Source of the DNA: Pannonibacter indicus
GTDB taxonomy: Bacteria; Pseudomonadota; Alphaproteobacteria; Rhizobiales; Stappiaceae
Length of the DNA: 64,000 nt
NCBI RefSeq assembly: GCF_001418225.1
Contig: NZ_LIPT01000003.1
Coordinates: 124,001 to 188,000 of the forward strand
Reading direction: 5' to 3'
Below the pieces are notes generated by a model. That model was not told the origin of the DNA. It saw nothing but the letters and a program-made list of their open reading frames with translations, and made no database searches. Positions 17,635 to 25,827 of this stretch are shown here, piece after piece. Position 1 is the stretch's first letter. Every line of letters starts with the position of its first letter. Position numbers and translations under genes: made by a program.

Positions 17635-18338
17635 GCGCGCTCCTGACGATGCAGTCCCTCACCGGGGGCTATGGCGAGACCAACATTCTCAATCAGGTGT
17701 CGATGACGGTGAATGACCGCGAGATCGTGGTCATCGTCGGCCCCAACGGGGCAGGCAAATCCACCGCGATGAAGGCTATCTTCGGCCTTCTCACCATTCG
17801 CGGCGGCTCCATCACCTTCGACGGCACAGACATCACCAGCTGGGCGCCGAACCAGATCGTCCAGCGCGGCATCTGCTACGTGCCGCAGGTGGACAATATC
17901 TTCCGCGAAATGAGCATCCACGAGAATCTCGAAATGGGTGCTTTCCTGCGCAAGGGCGATCTTTCGGCCGCCTTTGACCGGGTGTACACGCTGTTCCCGG
18001 ACTTGAAGGCGCGCCGCAAGACGCCGGCGGGCAATCTCTCCGGCGGGCAGCGGCAGATGGTGGCCATGGGCCGGGCGCTGATGCTCGACCCCAAGCTCCT
18101 GCTGCTGGACGAGCCGACGGCGGGCCTTTCGCCGAAATACATGGAGCAGATCTTCCAGATCAGCCGCGATGTCCGCGATACGGGCGTCGCCATCCTGCTG
18201 GTGGAGCAGCATGCCAAGCAGGCCCTTGCCTTTGCCGACCGGGCCTATGTGCTGGCGGCAGGTGCCAACCGGCACGAAGGCACGGGGCAGGCGCTTCTCG
18301 CCGACCGCGAGGTCGCAGAAATGTTCCTGGGCGGTTGA
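17631..18338 (+). CDS. Branched-chain-amino-acid-type ABC transporter ATPase (LivF family)
   Basis: The second, 235-residue ATPase of the pair: Walker A VGPNGAGKSTAMKA, Q-loop YVPQVDNIFREMSIHENL, signature LSGGQRQMVAMGRALM, Walker B LLLLDEPTAGLSPKYM, His in LLVEQHAK. The start overlaps the LivG stop (ATGA). The two ATPases would form a heterodimer energising the LivH/LivM-like channel encoded downstream. Confidence 0.93.
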   Translation: MSALLTMQSLTGGYGETNILNQVSMTVNDREIVVIVGPNGAGKSTAMKAIFGLLTIRGGSITFDGTDITSWAPNQIVQRGICYVPQVDNIFREMSIHENLEMGAFLRKGDLSAAFDRVYTLFPDLKARRKTPAGNLSGGQRQMVAMGRALMLDPKLLLLDEPTAGLSPKYMEQIFQISRDVRDTGVAILLVEQHAKQALAFADRAYVLAAGANRHEGTGQALLADREVAEMFLGG

Positions 18339-18350
18339 GGCTGAGACAAG

Positions 18351-19223
18351 ATGACCTTTCTGGATTTCATCAATTTCTACATCGTGCCGGGGCTCGTCAT
18401 GGGCTCCATCTATGCGATGGGTGCCGTCGGCATCACGCTGGTGTTTGCGATCCTGCGCTTTGCGCATCTGGCCCATGGTGATCTGGCAACGCTCGGTGCC
18501 TTCCTGGCGCTGGCGCTGGTGACGGCTCTCGGCATTCCGCCTCTGGCGGCGCTGCCCTTCGCCATCCTGGCGACAGCGGGCGTGGCGGTGGGACTCGACA
18601 AGGTGTTCTACGAGCACCTGCGCAACCGGCCCAAGATCATCACCGTCATGGCAACGCTGGGTGCGGCCCTGATGATCCGCGCCGTGGTGCAGGTGGTTTG
18701 GGGTGTCGATACCCAGACCTATTCCCGCGGGCTGGTGCGGCCGGAGAACTACTTCGGCATCCGGGTGCGCGACCGGGAGATCTACACCCTCATCGCCATG
18801 CTGGTGCTGGTGGCCGGCCTGCAGCTGTTCCTGTCCCGCTCCAAGTGGGGCAAGGCCATGCGCGCCATGTCGGACAACCCCAACCTGGCGCTGCTGTCGG
18901 GCATCGACAACCGCAAGGTCGTCATGCTGACATGGATGATCGCAGGCGGCCTGTGCGCGGCAGCCGGCGTGTTCCTGGGACTCAACACCGAGCTGAAGCC
19001 GATGATGGGCTGGTCCATGCTGCTGCCGATGTTCGCGGCGGCCATTCTGGGCGGCGTGGGCCGCGTGGAAGGTGCCGTGCTGGGTGGCCTCATTGTGGGC
19101 ATCGCCGAAGAGGTCTCCGTGGTGTTCATTCCCAGTGAATACAAGGCGGCAATGGCCTTCGCGATTCTGCTGTTCATGCTGCTGGTGCGGCCCACCGGGC
19201 TTCTGCGCGGCAAGGTGCTCTGA
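18351..19223 (+). CDS. Branched-chain-amino-acid-type ABC transporter permease (LivH family)
   Basis: A 290-residue inner membrane permease with about eight hydrophobic helices. The family start GLVMGSIYAMGAVGITLVFA and LRFAHLAHGDLATLGAFLAL are clear, and the cytoplasmic coupling loop contains KWGKAMRAMSDNPNLALLSG. It starts 13 bases after the LivF-like stop and is followed by its LivM-like partner. Confidence 0.93.
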   Translation: MTFLDFINFYIVPGLVMGSIYAMGAVGITLVFAILRFAHLAHGDLATLGAFLALALVTALGIPPLAALPFAILATAGVAVGLDKVFYEHLRNRPKIITVMATLGAALMIRAVVQVVWGVDTQTYSRGLVRPENYFGIRVRDREIYTLIAMLVLVAGLQLFLSRSKWGKAMRAMSDNPNLALLSGIDNRKVVMLTWMIAGGLCAAAGVFLGLNTELKPMMGWSMLLPMFAAAILGGVGRVEGAVLGGLIVGIAEEVSVVFIPSEYKAAMAFAILLFMLLVRPTGLLRGKVL

Positions 19224-19238
19224 CGGGGAGATTGCGCC

Positions 19239-20204
19239 ATGGAACTCATTGGCCTTGCAAACTACGCCCTGTTCATGGGCGTCTTCATCGGCATCTACGC
19301 GCTTCTGGCGCTGGGGCTGAACATTCAGTGGGGCTTCACCGGCCTGTTCAATGCCGGTATCGCGGGCTTCTTTGCCGTCGGGGCCTACACCTCGGCGATC
19401 CTGACGAGCCCGCATGTGGCCGGCCGGCTTGGCGGTTTTGATCTGCCGGTTCTTGCCGGGTGGGCAGGCGCCATGCTGATGGCAGGCGCCATCGCCTGGC
19501 CGGTCGGCAAGATCTGTCTGCGCTTCCGCTCCGACTATCTGGCCATCGCCACCATCGGCATTGCCGAAATCATCCGCCTTGTCATCAAGTCGGAGGACGC
19601 GTTGACGGGCGGGGCCCGCGGCATCACCGGCATTCCGCGCCCCTTCGGCGATCTGCCCTATGTGCAGTCGCAGATGGCCTATCTCGCCATTGTCATCGTG
19701 GTGCTGGGCATTGCCTACATGCTGATTCAGCGGCAGATCAATTCGCCCTGGGGCCGCATGATGCGCGCCATCCGCGACAACGAGCTGGCCGCCACTGCCA
19801 TGGGCAAGGACATTGCCTACCGCCGCCTGCAGTCCTTCATCTTCGGCGCGGCGCTGATGGGTCTTGGCGGGGCGCTCTTCGCCCATTTCAACCGCGCCAT
19901 CACCCCGGAAGCCATCGACCCGATGATTGCCACCTTCCTCGTCTGGATCATGCTGATCCTCGGCGGGTCGGGCAATAACAGGGGAGCAATCCTGGGTGCG
20001 GCGATTGTATGGATCATCTGGTCTGTTTCAGAGATTGCAACGGACCGCCTGCCGCATGAATATGCGGTCAAGGCCAAGTACATCCGCGTCTTCCTCATCG
20101 GGTTGATGCTGCAGCTGGTCCTGCGCTTCCGCTCCGAGGGGCTGTTGCCGGAACCCCTTCCGGAAAACCCGCCCAGGCCGCAGAAGCAGGGGACTGGTGC
20201 CTGA
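19239..20204 (+). CDS. Branched-chain-amino-acid-type ABC transporter permease (LivM family)
   Basis: A 321-residue permease with about nine membrane helices. LivM hallmarks are YALLALGLNIQWGFTGLFNA, DYLAIATIGIAEIIRLV and the coupling segment SPWGRMMRAIRDNELAATAM. GGGGAG precedes the ATG. With the LivH-like protein it forms the transmembrane channel. The C-terminus is Pro-rich and polar. Confidence 0.93.
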   Translation: MELIGLANYALFMGVFIGIYALLALGLNIQWGFTGLFNAGIAGFFAVGAYTSAILTSPHVAGRLGGFDLPVLAGWAGAMLMAGAIAWPVGKICLRFRSDYLAIATIGIAEIIRLVIKSEDALTGGARGITGIPRPFGDLPYVQSQMAYLAIVIVVLGIAYMLIQRQINSPWGRMMRAIRDNELAATAMGKDIAYRRLQSFIFGAALMGLGGALFAHFNRAITPEAIDPMIATFLVWIMLILGGSGNNRGAILGAAIVWIIWSVSEIATDRLPHEYAVKAKYIRVFLIGLMLQLVLRFRSEGLLPEPLPENPPRPQKQGTGA

Positions 20205-20267
20205 CCTGGCCGCGGGACTGAAGTTTGCAATGAGGGGCAAAAGCCCCCGCTTTGTGGAGGTAATGAA

Positions 20268-21473
20268 ATGACGCATAAGCTTCTCGCTCTGGCAGGTTCG
20301 CTCCTGGCCGCGACTGCTCTGGCCAGCGTTCCGGCCAAGGCAGATGTGAAGATTGGCCTGCTCGGCGGCATTTCCGGCCCGATTGCGGCCATGGCTCCGG
20401 CCATGATTGATTCGGCCCAGATGGCGATTGCCGAAGTGAACGAGCAGGGTGGCATTCTGGCCGGTGAAAAGCTCGTGCCGGTCATCGGCGACAGCGCCTG
20501 CAACCCGCAGAACGGTACGGACGCCGCCACCAAGGCCGTGAACATCGACGGCGTTGTCGGCATCGTCGGTCCGCATTGCTCGGGCGCCGTGATTGCCGCT
20601 GCCAACTCGGTCACCATCCCGGCCGGCATCGCGCTGATCACCCCGTCGGGCACCTCGCCGGAAATTACCAGCCTGAAGGACAATGACACCGTGTTCCGCA
20701 CCGTGCCGTCCGACGACTTCCAGGGCCGTGCTCTTGCCCGTACCTTGAAGGAGCAGGGCTATGGCAAGGTCGCCGTTGCCTATCTCAACAACGACTACGG
20801 CTCCGGCCTCGCCAATGCCTTCAAGGCCGAGTACGAAACCATCGGAGGTGAGATCGCAGGGTTCGCAGCTCACGAGGGCGAAAAGGCCTCTTACCGCTCC
20901 AACCTTGCCGAACTCGCCAAGGGCGGTGCCGATACGCTCGTCATCTTCGACTATGGCGATGGCAGCGGCCTGACCATGCTGCGTGAAGCGCTGGAAAACG
21001 GCTTCTTCGAGAAGTTCGTCGGCGGCGACGGCATGAAGTCCGACGCTCCGATCCGCGAGCTGGGTGCCGGCAACCTCGCCACCTTCGTGGCTTCTTCTCC
21101 GGTCGGCGAGAAGTCGGCAGCTCTTGAAGCCTTCAATGCAGCCTTCAAGGCCAAGGGCGGCGATCCGGATGCGATCTTCGTCACCACCTCCTATGACGCG
21201 GCCTTCCTGATGGCTCTGGCCATCGAAAAGGCAGGCGGCGACAAGACCAAGGTGGCAGCTGCCATCCGTCAGGTGGCCGGTGCTGAAGGCGGCGAGCCGA
21301 TCCTGCCGGGCGAGTGGAAGAAGGCCAAGGAACTGATCGCAGCTGGCAAGGCCATCGACTATCAGGGCGCCGCAGGCGAGCATTCCTTTGATGCAGCCGG
21401 CGACGTTCCGGGCGCCTACTCCCTGTTCAAGGTCGGCGCCAACGGCTTCGAAGTCCTGACCGAAATGAAGTGA
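20268..21473 (+). CDS. Periplasmic substrate-binding protein, LivK type
   Basis: A 401-residue type I periplasmic binding protein with a Sec signal peptide (about 1-24, ending VPAKA). Ligand-site segments typical of the amino acid binding family are GIVGPHCSGAVIAAANSV, LITPSGTSPEITSL (Ser/Thr that grip the amino acid head group), YLNNDYGSGLANAF and IFVTTSYDAAFLMALAI. It has a strong ribosome binding site (GGAGG) and a strong terminator, as expected for the most highly translated gene of an ABC operon. The specificity is unknown; position behind kynB suggests tryptophan/kynurenine-like ligands. Confidence 0.93.
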   Translation: MTHKLLALAGSLLAATALASVPAKADVKIGLLGGISGPIAAMAPAMIDSAQMAIAEVNEQGGILAGEKLVPVIGDSACNPQNGTDAATKAVNIDGVVGIVGPHCSGAVIAAANSVTIPAGIALITPSGTSPEITSLKDNDTVFRTVPSDDFQGRALARTLKEQGYGKVAVAYLNNDYGSGLANAFKAEYETIGGEIAGFAAHEGEKASYRSNLAELAKGGADTLVIFDYGDGSGLTMLREALENGFFEKFVGGDGMKSDAPIRELGAGNLATFVASSPVGEKSAALEAFNAAFKAKGGDPDAIFVTTSYDAAFLMALAIEKAGGDKTKVAAAIRQVAGAEGGEPILPGEWKKAKELIAAGKAIDYQGAAGEHSFDAAGDVPGAYSLFKVGANGFEVLTEMK

Positions 21474-21524
21474 TCTGGTGTCCGGCCCGTTGCGGCCGGT
21501 ATCCGGCACATGCGGCCACACAAG

Positions 21525-21558
21525 ACCGGCAGCCCCAAGGGCTGCCGGTTTTTGTTTG
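21525..21558 (+). terminator. Intrinsic terminator of the kynB-liv operon
   Basis: ACCGGCAGCCC (21525-21535) pairs with GGGCTGCCGGT (21539-21549) around a three-base loop, followed by TTTTTGTTT. It lies 51 bases after the binding protein stop. Confidence 0.9.
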
Positions 21559-21576
21559 GATGCGGTGCGGTGGTGA

Positions 21577-21924
21577 TCAGCCGCGGAAGATGAAGCCTGC
21601 GCCAACGGCGATCAGCGAGAAGCCGATCAGGTGATTGAAGCGCAGCGGCTCGCCCAGATAGAAAACGGAGAAGAGCACGAAGACCGTCAGCGTCAGGACT
21701 TCCTGAATGGTCTTCAGTTCGGCGGCATTGAAATAGCCGTAGCCGATACGGTTGGCAGGAACCTGCAGGCAATATTCGAAAAAGGCGATGCCCCAGCTGA
21801 CCATGATGACGATCCAGAGCGCGGTGCTCTTGAACTTCAGATGGCCATACCAGGCGAATGTCATGAAGATATTGGAGGCCAGCAGGAGACCGATGGTTAC
21901 CAGCGGAACGGGAAGGGAAGCCAT
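21577..21924 (-). CDS. DUF486 / DMT-superfamily small membrane protein
   Basis: A 115-residue protein with four predicted membrane helices: GLLLASNIFMTFAWYGHL, IVIMVSWGIAFFEYCLQV, LTLTVFVLFSVFYLGEPL and LIGFSLIAVGAGFIF. The central PANRIGYGYFNAAELKTIQE segment is characteristic of the DUF486 family, which resembles half-size drug/metabolite transporters. Function is unknown; such proteins probably work as dimers. It converges on the liv operon terminator. Confidence 0.88.
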   Translation of the reverse strand: MASLPVPLVTIGLLLASNIFMTFAWYGHLKFKSTALWIVIMVSWGIAFFEYCLQVPANRIGYGYFNAAELKTIQEVLTLTVFVLFSVFYLGEPLRFNHLIGFSLIAVGAGFIFRG

Positions 21925-22044
21925 GTCAGGATGTACTCCGGCAAGAAAAGGCGCTGGCCGGGCATGATTCCTGCCGCGTGACCAGACGCCTTCACTTGCG
22001 CGCAGTTTGCGGCGCGCGCAAGGCCTTCGTGACCCCTTCCTGCG

Positions 22045-22266
22045 TCATTTTGTCAGAATCAGCTTGCCGAGCTTGGTGATCGTCAGCCGGTAGGTTTCGT
22101 CATTGTGCCGGATGCGCACCTCGCGCGAGCCCTTGAACAGGGATGTGCTGTCCAGCATGCCGTTATGGTCTGCCGCAGCGCTCTTGCGCATGCCCGGAAG
22201 GCTCAGCTTTTCCTGGCGCAGGCCGTTCTGGCTGGGCACGGCGTGGGAGGGGGGAACGTGGCGCAT
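22045..22266 (-). CDS. hemP: Hemin uptake protein HemP
   Basis: A 73-residue protein ending with the HemP signature LFKGSREVRIRHNDETYRL followed by GKLILTK. HemP-type proteins accompany heme transport genes in proteobacteria; in rhizobia and Burkholderia they are reported to affect heme uptake gene expression. I start at ATG 22266, which has GAGG upstream. The frame stays open further upstream, but that part has no family features. A TGA-N9-TCA site about 70 bp upstream and rirA nearby suggest iron control. No heme transporter gene is adjacent. Confidence 0.85.
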   Translation of the reverse strand: MRHVPPSHAVPSQNGLRQEKLSLPGMRKSAAADHNGMLDSTSLFKGSREVRIRHNDETYRLTITKLGKLILTK

Positions 22267-22333
22267 GAAATTACCTCGACAGCTCAACAGTTTGGACAAG
22301 TTCCAATGTGCGGTGCACTCGCAACATTTAACT

Positions 22334-22348
22334 TGACTGTAATACTCA
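22334..22348 (-). promoter_or_regulatory. Candidate IRO-box-like site upstream of hemP
   Basis: On the minus strand TGA-GTATTACAG-TCA, in an AT-rich patch upstream of hemP, matches the loose TGA-N9-TCA arrangement described for RirA iron-responsive operators. The rirA gene is 390 bp away. Confidence 0.4.
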
Positions 22349-22660
22349 TAATAAGCTATCAAGACAAGGCCTGAGCGGCGGTGCTTCGGAAATCGCGTCC
22401 TTCGAACCACATGCCCTCAGGAGGCTGACCTTCAGTCAAAATGCCTGGCAAGCCAGCTGTTTTCTCCTCTCCCTCAGACAGCAAGCCAGCCCGGCGTTCC
22501 CCGCCTCAAGCGGGGAGGCCTGCGTGCCATTTGCTGCCGCATCAGGCGGTTATTTCTTCTCCCGTCCATCGAAACAAGCCCGTACATTCGCCAGCGTCAT
22601 GCACGCAAGGCGAGGCCAGCCAGAAATTGTCCGTCTCCAGTCACATGATTCTTCCCGCAA

Positions 22661-22694
22661 TTAAAAAACGCCGGACCTGATGGGACCGGCGTTT
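22661..22694 (-). terminator. Intrinsic terminator of rirA
   Basis: On the minus strand AAACGCCGG pairs with CCGGCGTTT around an 11-base loop and is followed by TTTAATT. It lies 44 bases beyond the rirA stop. The rest of the 22267-22737 gap holds the hemP promoter and a GC-rich palindrome near 22498-22513 (CCCCGCCTCAAGCGGGG), with no gene I can support. Confidence 0.8.
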
Positions 22695-22737
22695 CAACGC
22701 AAGTGCATTCGGGGTCGAATCTCAGCCGCGCCGCTGG

Positions 22738-23196
22738 TCAGCTGGCAGCGGCGAGAGAAATTTCGCCGATGTTCAGCAGTTGCCGCAGGTCGGTGCGGTT
22801 CTCGGATATGTCTTCGATGGTCTTGCTGTCCAGCACGTCCATGAAAGCCTCCAGCGCCTCATGCAGAACGCCGTTGAAGCCGCATGTCGTCAGGATCGGG
22901 CAATCCTTCCGGCCGGAGTTGAAGCATTCTGCCAGATAGAAGGATTCTTCGGCAACCCGCACAACCTCGCCCAGCGTGATCTTGTTGGCAGGTCTCGCCA
23001 GAACGATCCCGCCATTGCGGCCGCGAAGTGTCTTGATGAGGTCCGCATCCACCAGGATCTTCATGATCTTGAAGAGGTGCGTTTCGGACATGCCAAAACT
23101 GGCAGCAATCTCTGCCACCTTGCTGGGACGGTCCGGGTTTGCTGCGCAGTACATCAGCGTACGAACAGCATAGTTGGTTTGTTGAGTAAGACGCAT
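22738..23196 (-). CDS. rirA: Iron-responsive Rrf2-family regulator RirA
   Basis: A 152-residue Rrf2 protein starting MRLTQQTNYAVRTLMYCAAN, a close match to the RirA N-terminus. A winged helix (AASFGMSETHLFKIMKILVD) precedes the iron-sulfur cysteines C91, C99 and C105 in AECFNSGRKDCPILTTCG, the same numbering as in rhizobial RirA. RirA with its [4Fe-4S] cluster represses iron and heme uptake genes when iron is plentiful. I start at 23196, at the conserved MRL; an ATG at 23232 would add 12 residues. Its neighbour hemP fits the regulon. Confidence 0.9.
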   Translation of the reverse strand: MRLTQQTNYAVRTLMYCAANPDRPSKVAEIAASFGMSETHLFKIMKILVDADLIKTLRGRNGGIVLARPANKITLGEVVRVAEESFYLAECFNSGRKDCPILTTCGFNGVLHEALEAFMDVLDSKTIEDISENRTDLRQLLNIGEISLAAAS

Positions 23197-23290
23197 AGGT
23201 TTTAATATGTCTTCAACAGGGCCTGCCGTCAATGGGGCAAACGCGTAAGGATCGCGGTATTCTGCGGCTCGCCGGCTTGTTGCCGATACG

Positions 23291-24349
23291 TCAGATTTTT
23301 GTGCCCTCCGGCGGAAGATTGCCCGGCAAAAAGATGTCGATGCCGATCCGCTCCTGTTCCGCGATCACCGGTGTGCCGTCAATCAGCGCCTTCAGCACCC
23401 GGACTGCGCTGCGGATCTCGTGGCCGGGGTTCTGGGCGATCAGCGCATCAATGGTGCCATCGAGCAGCGCCCGGCGGGTGTAGGGGGTCAGCTCATGGGC
23501 GATGAAGGTCACCTGCCGCGCCACGCCGCGTTCCTCCAGCGCCGAAATGACACCCCGGTTGCCGCCACCGGCATTGTAGAGCCCTTCTAGGTCCGGGTGC
23601 TCATCCAGCAGGCGCAGGGTGATGTCGCGTGTCCGCTCGTTGTCATCACGGCCCTCGCGCACTTTCAGCGCCTGCAATCCGGGCTGAAGCTCTTCCAGCA
23701 CCTCAAGGCAGCTGCCGTGGCGCTCCGCATGGTCGCGCAGGCCCAGCGAGCCTGCAATGAAGCCGACCTTGGCCGTGGAGCCGGGCCGGTTGCCGGCAAT
23801 GAACCGGGCGAGTAACTGCCCGGCAGACCGCCCCGCTGCCACATTGTCAATACCGGCGAAATGCGCCCGCGCCGAGGCCGGATGATCTGAGATGAGGGTG
23901 ACCACCGGTACGTCCCGCATGGCCAGCCGGTCGATGGCGGCGCGCACCTCCGGCGAGCTGGGCGCAACCACCGCCACCCCGTCGCAGATGCTCTTGTCGA
24001 GCACGGCCAGCGTTCCGGCAACCGAATGGCTGTCGAAGGCATCGATGGGGGTGATGGTCATCACCACCCGCTCGCCCGCAACACGCAGCGCCACCTGTTC
24101 CGCCTCGCGCTTCAGGTCTTCCATGAAGGCGTTGGTGCTCTGGGGAATGAGGAAATGCAGCCGGTAGCGGCGGCGTTTGGCCAGGTTGGCGGCGTGGACA
24201 TCGGGCGTATAGCCCAGCTCCCGCACGGCTGTTTCAACCCGCTCCACCGTGGCCGCCCGCACGCCGGGCCGGCCGTTCAGCACCCTGTCAACGGTGGCAA
24301 GGCTCACTCCGGCCCTTGCCGCCACATCATGAATGGTCACACGCTGCAT
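23291..24349 (-). CDS. LacI-family transcriptional regulator
   Basis: A regulator of about 352 residues. The N-terminal LacI helix-turn-helix is VTIHDVAARAGVSLATVDRV and the hinge helix lies in VHAANLAKRRRYRLHFLI. The C-terminal periplasmic-binding-like domain (about 60-340) carries HFAGIDNVAAGRSAGQLLAR. ATG 24349 is preferred, five bases from GGGGAG; two in-frame starts lie just upstream. No sugar transport or catabolic genes adjoin it, so the target is unknown. Family relatives of this subtype often control sugar or polyol import. Confidence 0.9.
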   Translation of the reverse strand: MQRVTIHDVAARAGVSLATVDRVLNGRPGVRAATVERVETAVRELGYTPDVHAANLAKRRRYRLHFLIPQSTNAFMEDLKREAEQVALRVAGERVVMTITPIDAFDSHSVAGTLAVLDKSICDGVAVVAPSSPEVRAAIDRLAMRDVPVVTLISDHPASARAHFAGIDNVAAGRSAGQLLARFIAGNRPGSTAKVGFIAGSLGLRDHAERHGSCLEVLEELQPGLQALKVREGRDDNERTRDITLRLLDEHPDLEGLYNAGGGNRGVISALEERGVARQVTFIAHELTPYTRRALLDGTIDALIAQNPGHEIRSAVRVLKALIDGTPVIAEQERIGIDIFLPGNLPPEGTKI

Positions 24350-24428
24350 CATCACTCCCCAGCTGCCCCGACTATAACGGCCGCATCGGGCTTGTCAGTA
24401 ATTTTGTGCAATGCAGCAAGCGAGGTGT

Positions 24429-25613
24429 TCAGCCGAGTACGGCCTGCCCTGCCGCATGACCCGAGGCCCAGGCCCACTGGAAATTGAAACCGCCGAGATG
24501 CCCGGTCACATCCACCACCTCGCCGATGAAATAGAGCCCCGGCACATCATTGGCTTCCATGGAGCGGGAGGAGAGGGCGGTGGTGTCCACACCGCCCAAT
24601 GTCACCTCCGCCGTGCGGTAGCCTTCCGTGCCAGCTGGCAGAAGCTGCCAGCTGTTGATGGCGCTGCCCATCTTCTGCAGAACCTTGTCGGGCTGGTCGG
24701 CCAGCCGCCCGCCAAAGCCGTGGGCGGCGCTCAGTTCTTCCGCCAGCCGCTTGGGCAAAAGTCCGGCCAGCGCGGTGCGCACATCCTGCTTGCCGTGGCT
24801 GGTCTTGCCCGCCTTCAGCGCGGCAAACACATTCGTCTGCGGCAAAAGGTCCACGGTGATCGGCTGGCCCTCGCGCCAGTAGGACGAAATCTGCAGGACC
24901 GATGGGCCGGAAAGCCCCCGGTGAGTGAAGAGCAGCCCCTCGCGGAAGCGCGTCTTGCCGAAGCTGACGACCGCATCCACCGACACGCCCGCAAGCTTGG
25001 TGCAGAGGATCTTGTTGTCGTCCGAGAAGGTCAGAGGCACCAGCGCGGGGCGGGGCGCAACAACCGCAAGGCCGAACTGTTTTGCAATCTCGTAGCCGAT
25101 GCCGGTGGCGCCCATCTTGGGGATCGACGGCCCTCCGGTCGCCACCACCAGCGCCCGGGCGCGCAGGGCCCCGCGGGAAGTGGTAACGGAAAACCGGTCA
25201 TCCGGTTTGCTGACGGCGGTAAAGGAGGTTTCCATCCAAAGCTTCACCCCCGCCGCCTCCGCCTCGCGCAGCAGCATGTGGATGATGTCCATGGCGGCGT
25301 TATCGCAGAACAGCTGGCCCAGCGTCTTCTCATGCCAGGGAATGCGGTGCGCCTCCACCAGCTTGAGGAAATGCTGCGGCGTATAGCGCTTCAGCGCCGA
25401 AACGCAGAAGCGCGGGTTCTGCGACAGGAAATTGGCCGGCGTGGTGTGCAGGTTGGTGAAATTGCACCGCCCGCCGCCGGAAATGCGGATCTTCTCCGCC
25501 GGACGTTTGGCATGGTCGATCACCAGCACGGAAAGCCCCCGCTTTCCCGCCTCAATCGCACACATCAACCCCGCCGCCCCGGCGCCGAGCACAAGAACAT
25601 CAATATCGGTCAT
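24429..25613 (-). CDS. HI0933-family NAD(P)/FAD-dependent oxidoreductase (YhiN-like)
   Basis: A 394-residue flavoprotein. The Rossmann FAD motif VLVLGAGAAGLMCAIEAGKR is followed by the family signature KIRISGGGRCNFTN, ALVVATGGPSIPKMGATGIG, LLFTHRGLSGPSVLQ and the C-terminal FAD-binding block EVVDVTGHLGGFNFQWAWAS. Members are widespread and of unsettled function; some are proposed to act in tRNA or lipid-related reduction. It stands alone between lacI-type and betB genes. Confidence 0.92.
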   Translation of the reverse strand: MTDIDVLVLGAGAAGLMCAIEAGKRGLSVLVIDHAKRPAEKIRISGGGRCNFTNLHTTPANFLSQNPRFCVSALKRYTPQHFLKLVEAHRIPWHEKTLGQLFCDNAAMDIIHMLLREAEAAGVKLWMETSFTAVSKPDDRFSVTTSRGALRARALVVATGGPSIPKMGATGIGYEIAKQFGLAVVAPRPALVPLTFSDDNKILCTKLAGVSVDAVVSFGKTRFREGLLFTHRGLSGPSVLQISSYWREGQPITVDLLPQTNVFAALKAGKTSHGKQDVRTALAGLLPKRLAEELSAAHGFGGRLADQPDKVLQKMGSAINSWQLLPAGTEGYRTAEVTLGGVDTTALSSRSMEANDVPGLYFIGEVVDVTGHLGGFNFQWAWASGHAAGQAVLG

Positions 25614-25684
25614 GCCGTGCTTATAGGGCTTTGCCGGTAGGACGGCTAGCGGGGGGCTGGTTACTCTGGCACGGTGCTTCAGTC

Positions 25685-25709
25685 CCCCTCTCCTCAAGGG
25701 GGAGGGGAA
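25685..25709. repeat. GC-rich palindromic intergenic element
   Basis: The core CCCCTCTCCTCAAGGGGGAGGGG lies between betB and the flavoprotein gene. Relatives with a CTCAAG or TTGAG centre occur near 22498, 41137-41170, 41259-41281 and 54031-54160. It is folded as a hairpin and of unknown role. Confidence 0.5.
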
Positions 25710-25827
25710 ACGAGAGGCCTCTGCCAGAGGAGCAAGTCTCTGAAACTGCTGGTCTTCCGGCATCACAGAAACGCTTGTGGCCTTTTCCTGTACGATGTGT
25801 CCCCGAGACCTTGCGAGGTCGGCCCCC

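Noticed and set aside
17601-19886. A 761-codon minus-strand open frame antisense to the liv genes
   Set aside because: It is His/Gln-rich low-complexity sequence created by high-GC codon bias opposite three clear transporter genes.
22441-22680. A 79-codon plus-strand open frame between hemP and rirA
   Set aside because: Pro/Ser-rich, no ribosome site, overlaps a GC-rich palindrome and the rirA terminator.
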